From: Flavivirga aquatica
GTDB taxonomy: Bacteria; Bacteroidota; Bacteroidia; Flavobacteriales; Flavobacteriaceae
Assembly: GCF_001747085.1 (NCBI RefSeq)
Contig: NZ_MDJD01000054.1
Coordinates: 868,001 to 932,000 of the forward strand
Reading direction: 5' to 3'
Length of the DNA stretch: 64,000 nucleotides
The notes under the pieces were generated by a model. It did not search any database, had not been told where the DNA came from, and saw only the letters and a program-made list of their open reading frames with translations. Positions within the stretch are counted from its first letter, which is position 1; every line of letters starts with the position of its first letter. Below, piece by piece: positions 55,356-64,000 of the stretch. A program made the position numbers and the translations under genes.

Positions 55356-57505
55356 TTGAAAAAACAAAAACTAAAAAATTACTTAAAATTAGCAATTCTA
55401 ATCTTTGGACTTTTTTTACTTACTACAAATTGCCAAAATGAAGACGATTCTATTATTGAAAAAGGTACCACGAACAAGGCTTTTCTTGATAAAGTAAAAC
55501 AAAAGAATATTGCTTTTGATAATTTAAAGACCGACCCTAAACTTTATCAGATTTTTGAACAGACTCTGGATAAATCAAAACATACAACTATTAGAAAAAT
55601 TTCTACCAAAAGTAAAAAACAAACAGAAGTTTTCAATTTGATTCTAACATAAAAAAATACACTTTAGACAATTATACATCATATACTATTGCTGTTAAAA
55701 ACACTACTGGAGATGTATCTAGTTTTCAAAACATTGTAATAGAGACAGATGATGCTAGAGAAGCTAGTTATTTAATAACCTATTATCCTGACGAAACTTA
55801 CCAAGAATTTATAAGGCTAGGATATATTCGTGATGGAGCAGATATTGATTTTTCTGGAAACAGCAAAATTGACGTACTCTATTATAAAGGCAAGTTACCC
55901 CCTACAACCAAAGTCTCGTCGACCAATAAATATAATGAAAAGTCTTCGCATTTGAATCAAAAAAGTAATACTGAAATAACTTGTCTTTGGTCTTGTGGTA
56001 CAGTACATACACCTCCTAGAAATTGTACAGCAGGAGGAAATCATTCGCCAGAAGAGATAAATGAATGTGAAGGAAGTCCTGGACAATTACCAAGTGCTGG
56101 AGAAATACAAGCTTACTGTTTTGAATATGGTTGTACAACAGAAGGTGGAGGTTCTAATGAGAACACCAATACGTCTTCTCCCCAAGGATCAACAACAGGT
56201 TCTTCTCCTTTTACACCAGTACCAACACCTAAAGGTTGGACACCAGAGTATGTTTGTGTAAAAACAGACCCTATTAATGGAAGTTGCGTAGAAACAGTAC
56301 CTTATACCCCTATTATTTCTAGCCCTGTTATACCTAATGATTTAGGTATTAAATTATATGAGGCATTAAATATTGAAGTATCTAGTAATGAATACGATTG
56401 GTTAGAAGCTCATCATTTTGAACGTAGAAGAGTCAGTGAGTTTTTAATAGATAACGGGTTTTCTAGTGAAGCTGTAACTGAAGTTAGTATGCGTATCAAA
56501 ACTGAAATGGTAAATGATGCAGATCCAACTACACCTCAATGGAATTTTTCAAAAAAAGGTACATATTTAAATAGAGAAGCTTTAAAGTATAAAGCAACCT
56601 CAGATGTTTTAGGGACTTTTGGCACAGAAAAAATGTATCTGCTTGAAAATGGCTTAGTTTTATACGTTGCCAACGGGAAAAAGAGAATTAATAAAGCATC
56701 TGTTAGCTTACCTTCTTCTGAAGTTAGTAATGAAGGTTATCATTATATATACAGCTTTGATACCAAGAAATATTATGAATACAGATTACCTCCTACTTCA
56801 TACCAAAATGCAGATATAAATTTTTTACTAGACGCCTTTTGGGCTGGTACAAAAACAGTAGCCAAATATGCAACTCCTCTGGAAGACGCTATTATATTAT
56901 TAGATGGTAAAGATTTTGATGGTGTTGCACAAAGTAAAGTACAAACTGCAGGATTTATGCTTGTTGGGTTTATTCCTGGTGGAAAAATTTTAAAACCTGT
57001 TAGTAAAATTGTTAAAAATAGCAATGCCGCATTAGCAGGCTGGAAAATAATTACGAAAATAGGTGATGATACTGTTTCTCTTTCTTTTAAAGTTATTAAT
57101 GGTGTAGTAGAATTTGGTAACCGAAGTAAACTAACAAAAATAATAAAAACGACGTCCTTAGAGGAAGCTCACCATATAATCCCTTGGAATAAATTAGATA
57201 ATGAAGTTATTCAAGAAGCAGCTTATGCTGGCTTTCATATGAATGCTAAAATTAACGGCAGAGCATTGCAGAAGTTTTCTTCTTTGACAGGAGATGGACT
57301 TCATGGGAATCACCCAGCTTATGATAAGTATGTTCAAAAAAGACTAAACGACTTTATTTGGAAAACTTCCAAAGAAGCAAGAAATTTTTTAGAAGAGATA
57401 TTAATTCCAGAACTGAATGAACATATTGATGATGCTGTTGATTCTACTATGAATTTAAATGCATATTTTAGAGACGTTATTAACCCTGCAAATGGTATTG
57501 ATTAA
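55356..57505 (+). pseudogene. Frameshifted lipoprotein with C-terminal AHH nuclease toxin domain
   Basis: The frame from a TTG at 55356 encodes a lipoprotein signal (LFLLTTNC, then QNEDD) and about 98 residues before it stops at 55652. The frame continuing to 57505 is open upstream of its first TTG (55952) to just after the T-run 55630-55633. One extra T there would join EVF to QFDSNIKKY and give a single protein of about 715 residues. The second part has a Cys-rich linker, a Pro/Gly/Ser linker and a C-terminal HNH/EndoVII-type AHH domain (EEAHHIIPWNKL, GDGLHGNHPAYDKYVQKRL). This is a polymorphic-toxin architecture. It may be truly broken, phase-variable or a sequencing error. Confidence 0.75.
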
Positions 57506-58180
57506 ATGAAATATTATTCAATAGGAATATCCGATGACCCTAAGGTAATCGGATATTATCCTCAATTAAAATTCAAAAAAGATTACAATCCAAGCCTTTC
57601 GGACGGATATTACAATGTTTCAAACAATAAATTTCCAGATTTTGTTCCTAATTATGAATTAGAGCTACACAGTAAAGCAAATTTAGTAAACCTTTTACCA
57701 TTGTACCCTGAAGGCAAGGGGTTATTAGTAGATGAAAAGGTTAGGCAAATATTGAAAAAACATTGCTTACCATCTCATGCTTTTTACCCTATGAAGTTAC
57801 ATCATAAAGGAAATATACTAGATTATTATTGGTTTCATTATATCCCAAATGATTTCTGGAATTTAATCGATTCTGATAATTCATATGCAGAAGTGGTAAA
57901 GATAGAAAAGGGACAAGTTTCTGTTATTAAAAAGATTAAAATAAGGTCTTTAGATCAAATCAACCAAGAAAAAAATATATATACAGGGCGTACCCCAATA
58001 AGGTTAGGGCAATTAAAAATGTTTACTGAATTTTGTCAATATGACTTCTATAAAACAGGAGCTTTTAATCATATTATCATTAGTGAGAAGCTAAAAAATG
58101 CATTAGAACATAATGATGTCACTGGTTATAAAGTTAAATTATTCGAGAAGATAACTATTAATAAATTAGATTCAAAATGA
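57506..58180 (+). CDS. Candidate immunity protein to the AHH toxin
   Basis: A 224-residue soluble protein starting directly after the toxin stop codon (TAA-ATG), the usual spacing of a toxin-immunity pair. It begins MKYYSIGISDDPKVIGYYPQ and is mixed alpha/beta without signal peptide or membrane helices. The general look (short start strand, aromatic-rich centre, FYKTGAFNHIIISEKLKNAL near the end) recalls Bacteroidota immunity families such as Imm11/DUF1629 or Imm43, but I cannot choose. Its intactness next to a frameshifted toxin is consistent with retained protection. Confidence 0.65.
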   Translation: MKYYSIGISDDPKVIGYYPQLKFKKDYNPSLSDGYYNVSNNKFPDFVPNYELELHSKANLVNLLPLYPEGKGLLVDEKVRQILKKHCLPSHAFYPMKLHHKGNILDYYWFHYIPNDFWNLIDSDNSYAEVVKIEKGQVSVIKKIKIRSLDQINQEKNIYTGRTPIRLGQLKMFTEFCQYDFYKTGAFNHIIISEKLKNALEHNDVTGYKVKLFEKITINKLDSK

Positions 58181-58251
58181 ATAATAAGTGTTATAAAATT
58201 TTACCGTTAAATATACCAACTCAAAATGAATTGAGACAAAACTAAAATCAA

Positions 58252-59085
58252 ATGCGTTTAAAACAAGTTTTTATTACAATTGCAACCATTTTTATAACTA
58301 CAAATGGCATAGCTCAATCAAAAGAAGATATTAATTTACCAGAAGGAGGAGATGACTTATCTTTTTATGGAACAATTGAAGTTTTTATAACTAAAAATCA
58401 AGAAGTTTTTAATAAAGAAAAAAAGTTTAATTTTTATGATGATATATCTAATTTTATACTGAATAAGTCCAAACTTCCAATGCTAGAAAGAAGAGTCTTA
58501 CTATATGCAGATAATAAAGTAAAATATTCTTTTATAGATAAAATAAAACAAGAAATAGCGCTAGTGGAAAAAATGTTGTTTTTAATGACAGATACAATTG
58601 AGAAGCCAAAAAAGGGATACTCGATTTATTTAAATAGTTATTTGAATAGAGGCAAGGAACAGACTTCTATATTAACACTAGAACAAGATCTGAAAAATGA
58701 AGCTTTCAACTCTATGGTTCCTCCACCACCACTTCCGCCTCCAAGTATGTGGTATCATGAATTTGAAGATATATTATACTCAGGTAAAAAAGAAATTATT
58801 GAAGATGTTTTAAAAAAACATTCTTACAAAACGTTAAACGTAACATCAAATAAAGTACTCAAATATAAGCAGGAAATAATTAATAATAATGATCTTACAA
58901 AAGTTTTGAAAGAGAATGATATAGTTCTTTTAAAATTTGATAAAGACATTTATTATGAAGATTATATTTATGCTATTCAAGAAATTAAAAAACTAAAAAG
59001 TCTAGAGAAATCAAGAACTTACATTGTTGAAATATCCTATGAATTAGAAAACTTATTAAATAAAATAAATGTGAGTATAGATTGA
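58252..59085 (+). CDS. Secreted protein of unknown function
   Basis: A 277-residue protein with a signal peptide (MRLKQVFITIATIFITTNGI, cleavage probably after AQS). The mature part is Lys/Glu-rich and mostly helical, with a proline run (PPPPLPPPSMWYHEFEDILY) at about 160-180. It follows the candidate immunity gene by 71 bp on the same strand. I do not recognise it. Its low GC and Lys-richness are like the toxin-immunity pair, and it may be part of the same acquired unit. Confidence 0.65.
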   Translation: MRLKQVFITIATIFITTNGIAQSKEDINLPEGGDDLSFYGTIEVFITKNQEVFNKEKKFNFYDDISNFILNKSKLPMLERRVLLYADNKVKYSFIDKIKQEIALVEKMLFLMTDTIEKPKKGYSIYLNSYLNRGKEQTSILTLEQDLKNEAFNSMVPPPPLPPPSMWYHEFEDILYSGKKEIIEDVLKKHSYKTLNVTSNKVLKYKQEIINNNDLTKVLKENDIVLLKFDKDIYYEDYIYAIQEIKKLKSLEKSRTYIVEISYELENLLNKINVSID

Positions 59086-59122
59086 TTTTTGTATAATATT
59101 TACATAAGAAGTTATGCGAAAT

Positions 59123-59590
59123 CTAAGAGTTCAATACCGCATCCAGTGCATCATCTTGATCTTTATGAATGAAATTGGTCTGATAATTAATCGTGGATTT
59201 TAGACCTAAATTAGGGATAGAACTTCTATAATAACAAGATAAGAGAAATTTTATCTCCTACTACATTACCAAATGTGTGACGTTCAATTTGATTCAACAG
59301 GTTCTTTTCTATGTCACATTTTTTGCAGTTTCCTTAAGATGTGTATTGAAAAGGTCATTGAAATTAAGGTTTTTAACAAATACATCATACGGATTATTCG
59401 GGTTCGATTCTTGCAAAAACGGAAACACGAAATCCGTATTGGTTGTTTTGTACTTTTTATAGAAAGTTAAAATATTCTTTGCTTTGTCTGGGATTTTGAG
59501 GCTAATGAGCTTTTCATTTTTATTCATTTAATAGAATAGCCAGTCGCCGACAAAATCAGCCCATTTCATTTCTACTACATTGAATATGCA
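59123..59590 (-). pseudogene. Decayed tyrosine recombinase (integrase)
   Basis: The minus strand carries pieces of one integrase in several frames. A 72-residue piece (59309-59527) has ISLKIPDKAKNILTFYKKYK then TDFVFPFL. Past a frameshift comes ERHTFGNVVGDKIS, equivalent to the RHTF box of flavobacterial integrases. Then LKSTINYQTNFIHKDQDDAL, with the region of the catalytic Tyr, runs to the stop at 59123-59125. Upstream MKWADFVGDWLFY (to about 59570) ends in a stop before the main piece. The gene is therefore broken by at least two frameshifts and a stop. The gap 59086-59981 (896 bp) otherwise holds only AT-rich sequence and a 2 x 11 bp direct repeat of GTTTCCTATTA at 59886-59907. Confidence 0.8.
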
Positions 59591-59981
59591 AATCCTTATT
59601 TTATAAACCTTAACCAAAGCATGATAAATAAGTGAAAAAATGAAGAGAATTTTAAAAAAACTTATTTACCCAAACATCCTTTTTATTCAAAAAAAGTTTA
59701 TCATAATAACCAACCTATTAAAATATTATTGGATTCAAAAGAATCTTAATTTGGAAATTGTTATAACTACAGTTATTGTTCAAAATACCGTTCCTATTTC
59801 ATCTCACAATCAAATTATTAAAGAAAAAGGAAACTATAATTCCCTAATATAATTTAAGAATTGAAGAGATTAAAATAAAAAAAGAGTTTCCTATTAGTTT
59901 CCTATTAGTATGATTTTTATGAATTAGGATGTTTTAGTTAGACTCTATTTCCTGTATTTTAGCAATTATTTTCAATTAGAT

Positions 59982-61463
59982 ATGGCAAAAACATTACGTC
60001 CTATTATGTTTGTAGGCACAGGTTCAGATGTTGGTAAAAGTATTATTACTACAGGAATATGTCGCGTTTTAAAACAATTAGGATATCATCCAGCTCCATT
60101 TAAAGCGCAAAACATGTCTTTAAATAGTTTTGTTACTAAAGATGGCTTAGAAATAGGAAGAGCTCAAGCTGTTCAAGCCGAAGCTGCTGGAATTGATTGC
60201 TCTACCGAAATGAATCCTGTGCTATTAAAACCTTCTGGACAGCATAAATCTCAAGTCGTTTTACATGGCAAACCTATTGGAGATCAAACTGCTCGTTCTT
60301 ACTTTTTAGGAGATAATAAACAACATCTTTTTGAAGAAGCTAAAAAGGCTTTTAAAAAATTACAATCAAAATATAACCCTATAGTTCTGGAAGGTGCAGG
60401 TAGCATTAGCGAGCTTAATTTAAAACATCAAGATATTGTAAATATGCGCATGGCGCAAGCTGTAAATGCCGATGTTTATTTAGTTGCAGATATTGATAGA
60501 GGTGGCGTTTTTGCAAGTGTTTATGGAAGCATTGCTTTACTGGACGAAACTGAAAAAAAATTAATAAAAGGAATTATTATAAATAAATTTAGAGGTGATA
60601 TTTCCTTATTTGAAGACGGGAAAAAAATATTAGAGTCACTCACTAATGTTCCTGTTTTAGGTATTGTTCCTTTTGCTAAAGATATTTATATTGAAGAAGA
60701 AGACTCATTAGGCCTTGCTAATAAACATAAAATAGCTTCCCAAAATAAAATTAATATTGCAGTAATCTTACTGCCATACATTTCAAATTTCACCGATTTT
60801 AATAGACTCGAAAAAGATTCTAGAGTACATTTATTTTACACTAGAAACCCCGAAGATATTAAAACAGCCGATGTTATTATTATCCCAGGTAGTAAAAACA
60901 CAATTGCAGATATGCAGTTTTTAAGAACATCTCAACTGGCTCAAGAAATCTTAAAGGCGCATGAAAACAACAGTTTTGTTATTGGGATATGTGGCGGATT
61001 TCAAATGCTAGGAAAGTCTATTTCAGATCCTCATCATGTTGAAAATGATATCCACTCCATTCCTGGTTTAGGTATTATTCCTACGCATACAACATTAGCT
61101 TCCGAAAAAACAACAAAGCAATGCGCTTTTCAATTTAAAGACAAAGAAGCCTATTGTACTGGTTATGAAATACATATGGGAATTACTACTTTCGAAAAAC
61201 AGCAACCACTTAATATAATTAACGCACATGAAGAAGGTTACTTAGCAAAAAACTGTTGGGGAACTTATATTCATGGTCTTTTTGATAACACTATTATTAT
61301 TGACGATTTATTATCACATTTTAATATTAATCACACTTCTAATACTATAGATTACCAAGCTTATAAAGAAGAAAATTATAATAAATTGGCAACACATTTA
61401 AAAACACATATAAACATAGATACTATTTTAAAAAATATGACAGTATCTCATTTAGAAAAATAG
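59982..61463 (+). CDS. cobQ: Cobyric acid synthase
   Basis: Amidates adenosylcobyrinic acid a,c-diamide at four side chains in B12 synthesis. The 493 residues contain an N-terminal ATP-binding domain (MFVGTGSDVGKSIITTGICR, then APFKAQNMSLNSF and GRAQAVQAEA). A C-terminal class I glutamine amidotransferase domain has the nucleophile Cys in GICGGFQMLG and the His in YIHGLFDN. The length is normal. It heads a four-gene operon. There is no riboswitch in its 130-bp upstream spacer. The decayed integrase lies just before it, so the 5' control region of the operon may have been replaced. Confidence 0.96.
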   Translation: MAKTLRPIMFVGTGSDVGKSIITTGICRVLKQLGYHPAPFKAQNMSLNSFVTKDGLEIGRAQAVQAEAAGIDCSTEMNPVLLKPSGQHKSQVVLHGKPIGDQTARSYFLGDNKQHLFEEAKKAFKKLQSKYNPIVLEGAGSISELNLKHQDIVNMRMAQAVNADVYLVADIDRGGVFASVYGSIALLDETEKKLIKGIIINKFRGDISLFEDGKKILESLTNVPVLGIVPFAKDIYIEEEDSLGLANKHKIASQNKINIAVILLPYISNFTDFNRLEKDSRVHLFYTRNPEDIKTADVIIIPGSKNTIADMQFLRTSQLAQEILKAHENNSFVIGICGGFQMLGKSISDPHHVENDIHSIPGLGIIPTHTTLASEKTTKQCAFQFKDKEAYCTGYEIHMGITTFEKQQPLNIINAHEEGYLAKNCWGTYIHGLFDNTIIIDDLLSHFNINHTSNTIDYQAYKEENYNKLATHLKTHINIDTILKNMTVSHLEK

Positions 61464-61476
61464 TTTAAATACACCT

Positions 61477-62496
61477 ATGGATTACGGACACGGAGACGAC
61501 CTTTACAAATATGAAGCTGTTAATTTCAAAGCTAATTTCAGCTCTAATGTATGGCATCAAGGAGCTGCAAAACCATTAGTAAGCTTTCTTAAAGAACAGC
61601 TTAATACCATAGAGAATTATCCAGCACCTAGTGCCGAAAGTCTTACAAAATCTATAGAAAAACATCATCATTTACCCAATCAATCTACATTGGTTACAAA
61701 TGGAGCTACAGAAGCTTTCTACCTTATCACTAACACATTCCATAGCGATTCAGTTACTATATGTACACCCTCTTTTTCTGAATATGAACAAGCTTCAAAA
61801 GCAAATCATTTAAAGTTACATTTTATAGATAGAGCCTCTATATTACAACATCAATTCAACACAACATTAGCATTTATATGCAACCCTAATAACCCTGATG
61901 GTTTTGAAAACAGTATCGAAGACATAGAGCAACTTGCTAAGAGTTTCCCTAATACTTATTTTATTATTGACGAAGCTTACACAGAATTTACAAACTCTAA
62001 TATTTCCTGTATATCGCTGGTAAATTTATACCCAAATATTGTTCTCATAAAATCACTAACAAAACTATTTTGTATTCCAGGATTACGGTTAGGTTATATT
62101 ATTAGTAATCCCAATTTCATTTCAAAATTAATGCAACATAAAATGCCTTGGAATGTTAATAGTTTAGCGTTGCATGCGGGTGAATTTATTTTTAAAAATT
62201 ACGATGCATTAGCTCCTAATTTCAATACCTGTTTTAAAAATCTTGCTATTCTAAAAAAAGAAATAAATGAGTTGGATGGTTTTGAAGTTATTCCATCAAA
62301 TACAAGTTATTTTTTAATACGTATGAATCAACCAAAAGCTACCGAATTAAAAAAACACCTTATACATAAACATCAATTATTAATAAGAGATGCATCTAAT
62401 TTTAGAACTTTAGATCCGCATTATATTCGTATCGCAAGTCAAAGCTTAAAACAAAACAAATTATTAATCAATGCATTAAAACAATGGAACAACTAA
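61477..62496 (+). CDS. Threonine-phosphate decarboxylase-like aminotransferase
   Basis: A PLP-dependent class I/II aminotransferase of 339 residues of the HisC/CobD(CobC) type. In B12 pathways it makes (R)-1-aminopropan-2-ol phosphate from threonine phosphate. It starts MDYGHGDDLYKYEAVNFKAN, like Salmonella CobD, then shows ENYPAPSAESLTKSI, IIDEAYTEFTN and the PLP Lys in LIKSLTKLFCIPGLRLGY. It starts 13 bp after cobQ and overlaps cbiB by 13 bases. The B12 assignment rests on this position as well as on the N-terminus; a HisC role is less likely. Confidence 0.88.
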   Translation: MDYGHGDDLYKYEAVNFKANFSSNVWHQGAAKPLVSFLKEQLNTIENYPAPSAESLTKSIEKHHHLPNQSTLVTNGATEAFYLITNTFHSDSVTICTPSFSEYEQASKANHLKLHFIDRASILQHQFNTTLAFICNPNNPDGFENSIEDIEQLAKSFPNTYFIIDEAYTEFTNSNISCISLVNLYPNIVLIKSLTKLFCIPGLRLGYIISNPNFISKLMQHKMPWNVNSLALHAGEFIFKNYDALAPNFNTCFKNLAILKKEINELDGFEVIPSNTSYFLIRMNQPKATELKKHLIHKHQLLIRDASNFRTLDPHYIRIASQSLKQNKLLINALKQWNN

Positions 62497-63413
62497 CCAG
62501 TATTCTTCCGTTATTTCTAGCTTATTTTATTGATTTGCTTTTAGGAGATCCGCGTTGGTTACCACACCCTATTCGTTTGTTTGGAAATTTAATTGCTTAT
62601 GGAGAAAAACTTTTAAATAAAAATAATTTAAGATTTTTTAAAGGCTTAATACTCGTTCTTATTTTAACAACAAGTACTTTTATGTTCTTTTACTATATAG
62701 AACAAGCTTTAAAACCTTACTTATGGGCAACTATTATTTTTAAAACGCTTTTTTTATTTTATGCTATTGCTAATAAAAGTTTAGTTAGTGAAGGTAAAGC
62801 CGTTTTTAAAGCTCTAAAAGAAGGCATTAAACAAGGGCGATCAAGACTTTCTTGGATTGTTGGTCGAGATACATCTCAACTTAACGAACAGGAAATAAAA
62901 ACAGCTGTGTTTGAAACGTTATCAGAAAATTTGAGCGATGGTGTTATCGCTCCTCTTTTCTTCTTTGCTATTTTAGGCATACCGGGAGCTATGCTCTACA
63001 AAATGGTAAATACCTTAGATTCTATGATAGGTTACAAAAATGAACGCTATTATCATTTTGGCAAATTTGCTGCAAAACTAGATGATGTTTTCAATTATAT
63101 CCCTTCTAGACTAACAGCTTTATATATGTTATTAATTAACTTTAAATTAAATAAAACGCTGTTTGTTTTTAAACATGGAAAAAAACATTCTAGCCCTAAT
63201 GCTGGCTACCCAGAAGCTGCTTTAGCTATCATATTAAACTGTCGTTTTGGAGGCTCTAATTATTATCATGGTGTTTTAGTAGACAAACCTTATATAGGTA
63301 CTAACCATAGAATAATAAAAAATTCTGAATTTAAACGTGTTGCTAAAATTAATCATGCTACTACAGCTCTTTTTGTAATTAGTATAACTTTATGTTTTTA
63401 TTTTTTTCTCTAA
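62484..63413 (+). CDS. cbiB: Adenosylcobinamide-phosphate synthase
   Basis: A membrane enzyme that joins adenosylcobyric acid to aminopropanol phosphate. The 309 residues have the family start (LFLAYFIDLLLGDPRWLPHP) and several transmembrane helices. Other landmarks are GRDTSQLNEQEIKTAVFET and ENLSDGVIAPLFFFAILG, both conserved. NTLDSMIGYKNERYYHFGKF and a C-terminal membrane helix follow. It overlaps the aminotransferase gene and is followed immediately by the AAA ATPase gene (stop TAA then ATG). Full length for the family. Confidence 0.95.
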   Translation: MEQLTSILPLFLAYFIDLLLGDPRWLPHPIRLFGNLIAYGEKLLNKNNLRFFKGLILVLILTTSTFMFFYYIEQALKPYLWATIIFKTLFLFYAIANKSLVSEGKAVFKALKEGIKQGRSRLSWIVGRDTSQLNEQEIKTAVFETLSENLSDGVIAPLFFFAILGIPGAMLYKMVNTLDSMIGYKNERYYHFGKFAAKLDDVFNYIPSRLTALYMLLINFKLNKTLFVFKHGKKHSSPNAGYPEAALAIILNCRFGGSNYYHGVLVDKPYIGTNHRIIKNSEFKRVAKINHATTALFVISITLCFYFFL

Positions 63414-63938
63414 ATGAAACGATACATTATAACTGGTGCACCAGGAACAGGTAAAACAACATTAATTAATGCTTTACGCAAAAAAGGTTTTACTTGTTTT
63501 GAAGAAGTTTCTAGACGCATTATAAAACAACAACAAGCTATTAACGGAACAAAAACACCTTGGCAAGATGTTAACGGTTTTACCCAATTAGTATACAATA
63601 CAACCACTAAAGAACTTAACACCTCAACCAACACGATTACATTTGTAGACAGAAGTTTAGCAGATAATATTGCATATTTACAACTAAAAAACTGTGCTAT
63701 AAATGAGGAGTTAGCAACGTTTAATTACCATAAACATTACCATAACATTGTTTTCTTTCTTCCTATTTGGAAAGCTATATATGTACAAGACAATCAAAGA
63801 ATCCAATCCTTTGAAGACGCCAAGAAATTAGACCTCCTTTTATATAAAACCTACCAAGAATTAGGCTTTAAAATAATTGTTTTAGACAAAGATACAGTCT
63901 CTAATAGAGAACTTCAAATTACAAATCTTGTCAAATAA
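63414..63938 (+). CDS. AAA-family P-loop ATPase in the B12 operon
   Basis: A 174-residue NTP-binding protein with the Walker A loop TGAPGTGKTTLINALRKKGF near the N-terminus. FEEVSRRIIKQQQA and a Walker-B-like FVDRSLAD (about residues 78-85) follow. It resembles the AAA_28 (NadR/Ttd14-like) group. It starts immediately after the cbiB stop, so it is surely co-transcribed with the cobalamin genes. A kinase role in the pathway would fit, but the family has many functions. Not identified further. Confidence 0.82.
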   Translation: MKRYIITGAPGTGKTTLINALRKKGFTCFEEVSRRIIKQQQAINGTKTPWQDVNGFTQLVYNTTTKELNTSTNTITFVDRSLADNIAYLQLKNCAINEELATFNYHKHYHNIVFFLPIWKAIYVQDNQRIQSFEDAKKLDLLLYKTYQELGFKIIVLDKDTVSNRELQITNLVK

Positions 63939-63944
63939 AAAACC

Positions 63945-64000
63945 TATATTCGCATCACTTTTAATGGTTTTTTAAATTACACTAAAAATTAAAAGGGAAT
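63945..64000 (+). promoter_or_regulatory. Probable 5' end of a cobalamin riboswitch (truncated)
   Basis: The last bases, TTAATGGTTTTTTAAA... followed by AATTAAAAGGGAAT, look like the start of a Bacteroidota cobalamin riboswitch, where AAAAGGGAA precedes the GGTG and B12-box segments. The conserved core would lie beyond the right edge, so only the first bases can be seen. A B12-related gene (for example a BtuB receptor) is expected downstream. Confidence 0.5.

Noticed and set aside
59395-59412. GGGTTCGATTC looks like a tRNA T-arm, a possible attachment site
   Set aside because: It is the complement of integrase codons (ESNPNNP region) and no acceptor stem or anticodon arm can be formed around it.
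59640-59852. A 70-codon plus-strand ORF after the integrase remains
   Set aside because: Composition is Ile/Lys/Asn-rich as expected for random AT-rich DNA, no domain is recognisable, and it lies in decayed sequence.
1-64000. CRISPR arrays, rRNA and tRNA genes, insertion sequences with intact transposase
   Set aside because: I looked for repeat-spacer periodicity, conserved rRNA and tRNA words and transposase-like proteins on both strands and saw none.

Overview
The window looks like chromosomal DNA of a marine-type member of the Flavobacteriaceae (Bacteroidota). The evidence is the very low GC content, promoters with the Bacteroidota -7 element TAnnTTTG instead of sigma70 hexamers, little sign of Shine-Dalgarno sites, frequent TTG starts, lipoproteins with acidic residues after the lipobox Cys, a fused ccoNO gene and a SusC/TonB-type outer membrane protein. 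No rRNA, tRNA or CRISPR array was seen.

Layout. 1-5.9 kb: 5' part of alaS (minus), then mepM-type M23 peptidase, a MerR regulator, lemA and two TPM-domain genes (plus). 6.2-14.5 kb: outer membrane receptor-like protein, der, a small membrane protein, a choice-of-anchor-I-like lipoprotein, era and an FKBP lipoprotein. 14.7-21.0 kb: a 2-keto-3-deoxygluconate module (eda, kdgK, divergent lacI-type regulator with two identical perfect operators), then AraC regulator, amine oxidase, SDR and the remnant of a deleted secreted protein. 21.2-22.7 kb: HMA-domain protein and a universal stress protein, the latter flanked by two copies of a ~60 bp repeat. 22.7-37.3 kb: pdxH, an FNR-type regulator and the complete cbb3 oxidase locus (ccoI, two uncharacterised genes, ccoS, ccoNO, ccoQ, ccoP, ccoG, a 43-aa Cys-rich ORF, ccoH, SafE-like gene, a 50-aa membrane peptide), closed by hemN on the opposite strand.

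37.7-59.6 kb is an accessory region. It holds two paralogous proteins built from a ~100-aa beta domain, a 1184-aa protein and a 4027-aa giant protein in apparent operon, a frameshifted lipoprotein carrying an AHH nuclease toxin domain with a candidate immunity gene, a secreted protein and a decayed tyrosine integrase. After it comes a late-step cobalamin operon (cobQ, cobC/cobD-like aminotransferase, cbiB, AAA ATPase), and the window ends in what looks like the first bases of a cobalamin riboswitch.

How the parts work together. Four promoters (usp, ccoI, ccoS, hemN) carry a TGAY-N4-RTCA FNR-type box whose centre lies exactly 36.5 bp before the G of the -7 element. This is class II geometry and suggests one microaerobic regulon run by the local FNR-type regulator, covering the oxidase, its copper ATPase, anaerobic haem synthesis and a stress protein. 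The strongest candidate for something undescribed is the 37.7-55.2 kb cluster. Its two largest products have no signal peptide, combine a glycosyltransferase-like N-terminus with beta-repeat, LysM-like and SbsA-like modules, and match no system I can name with confidence.
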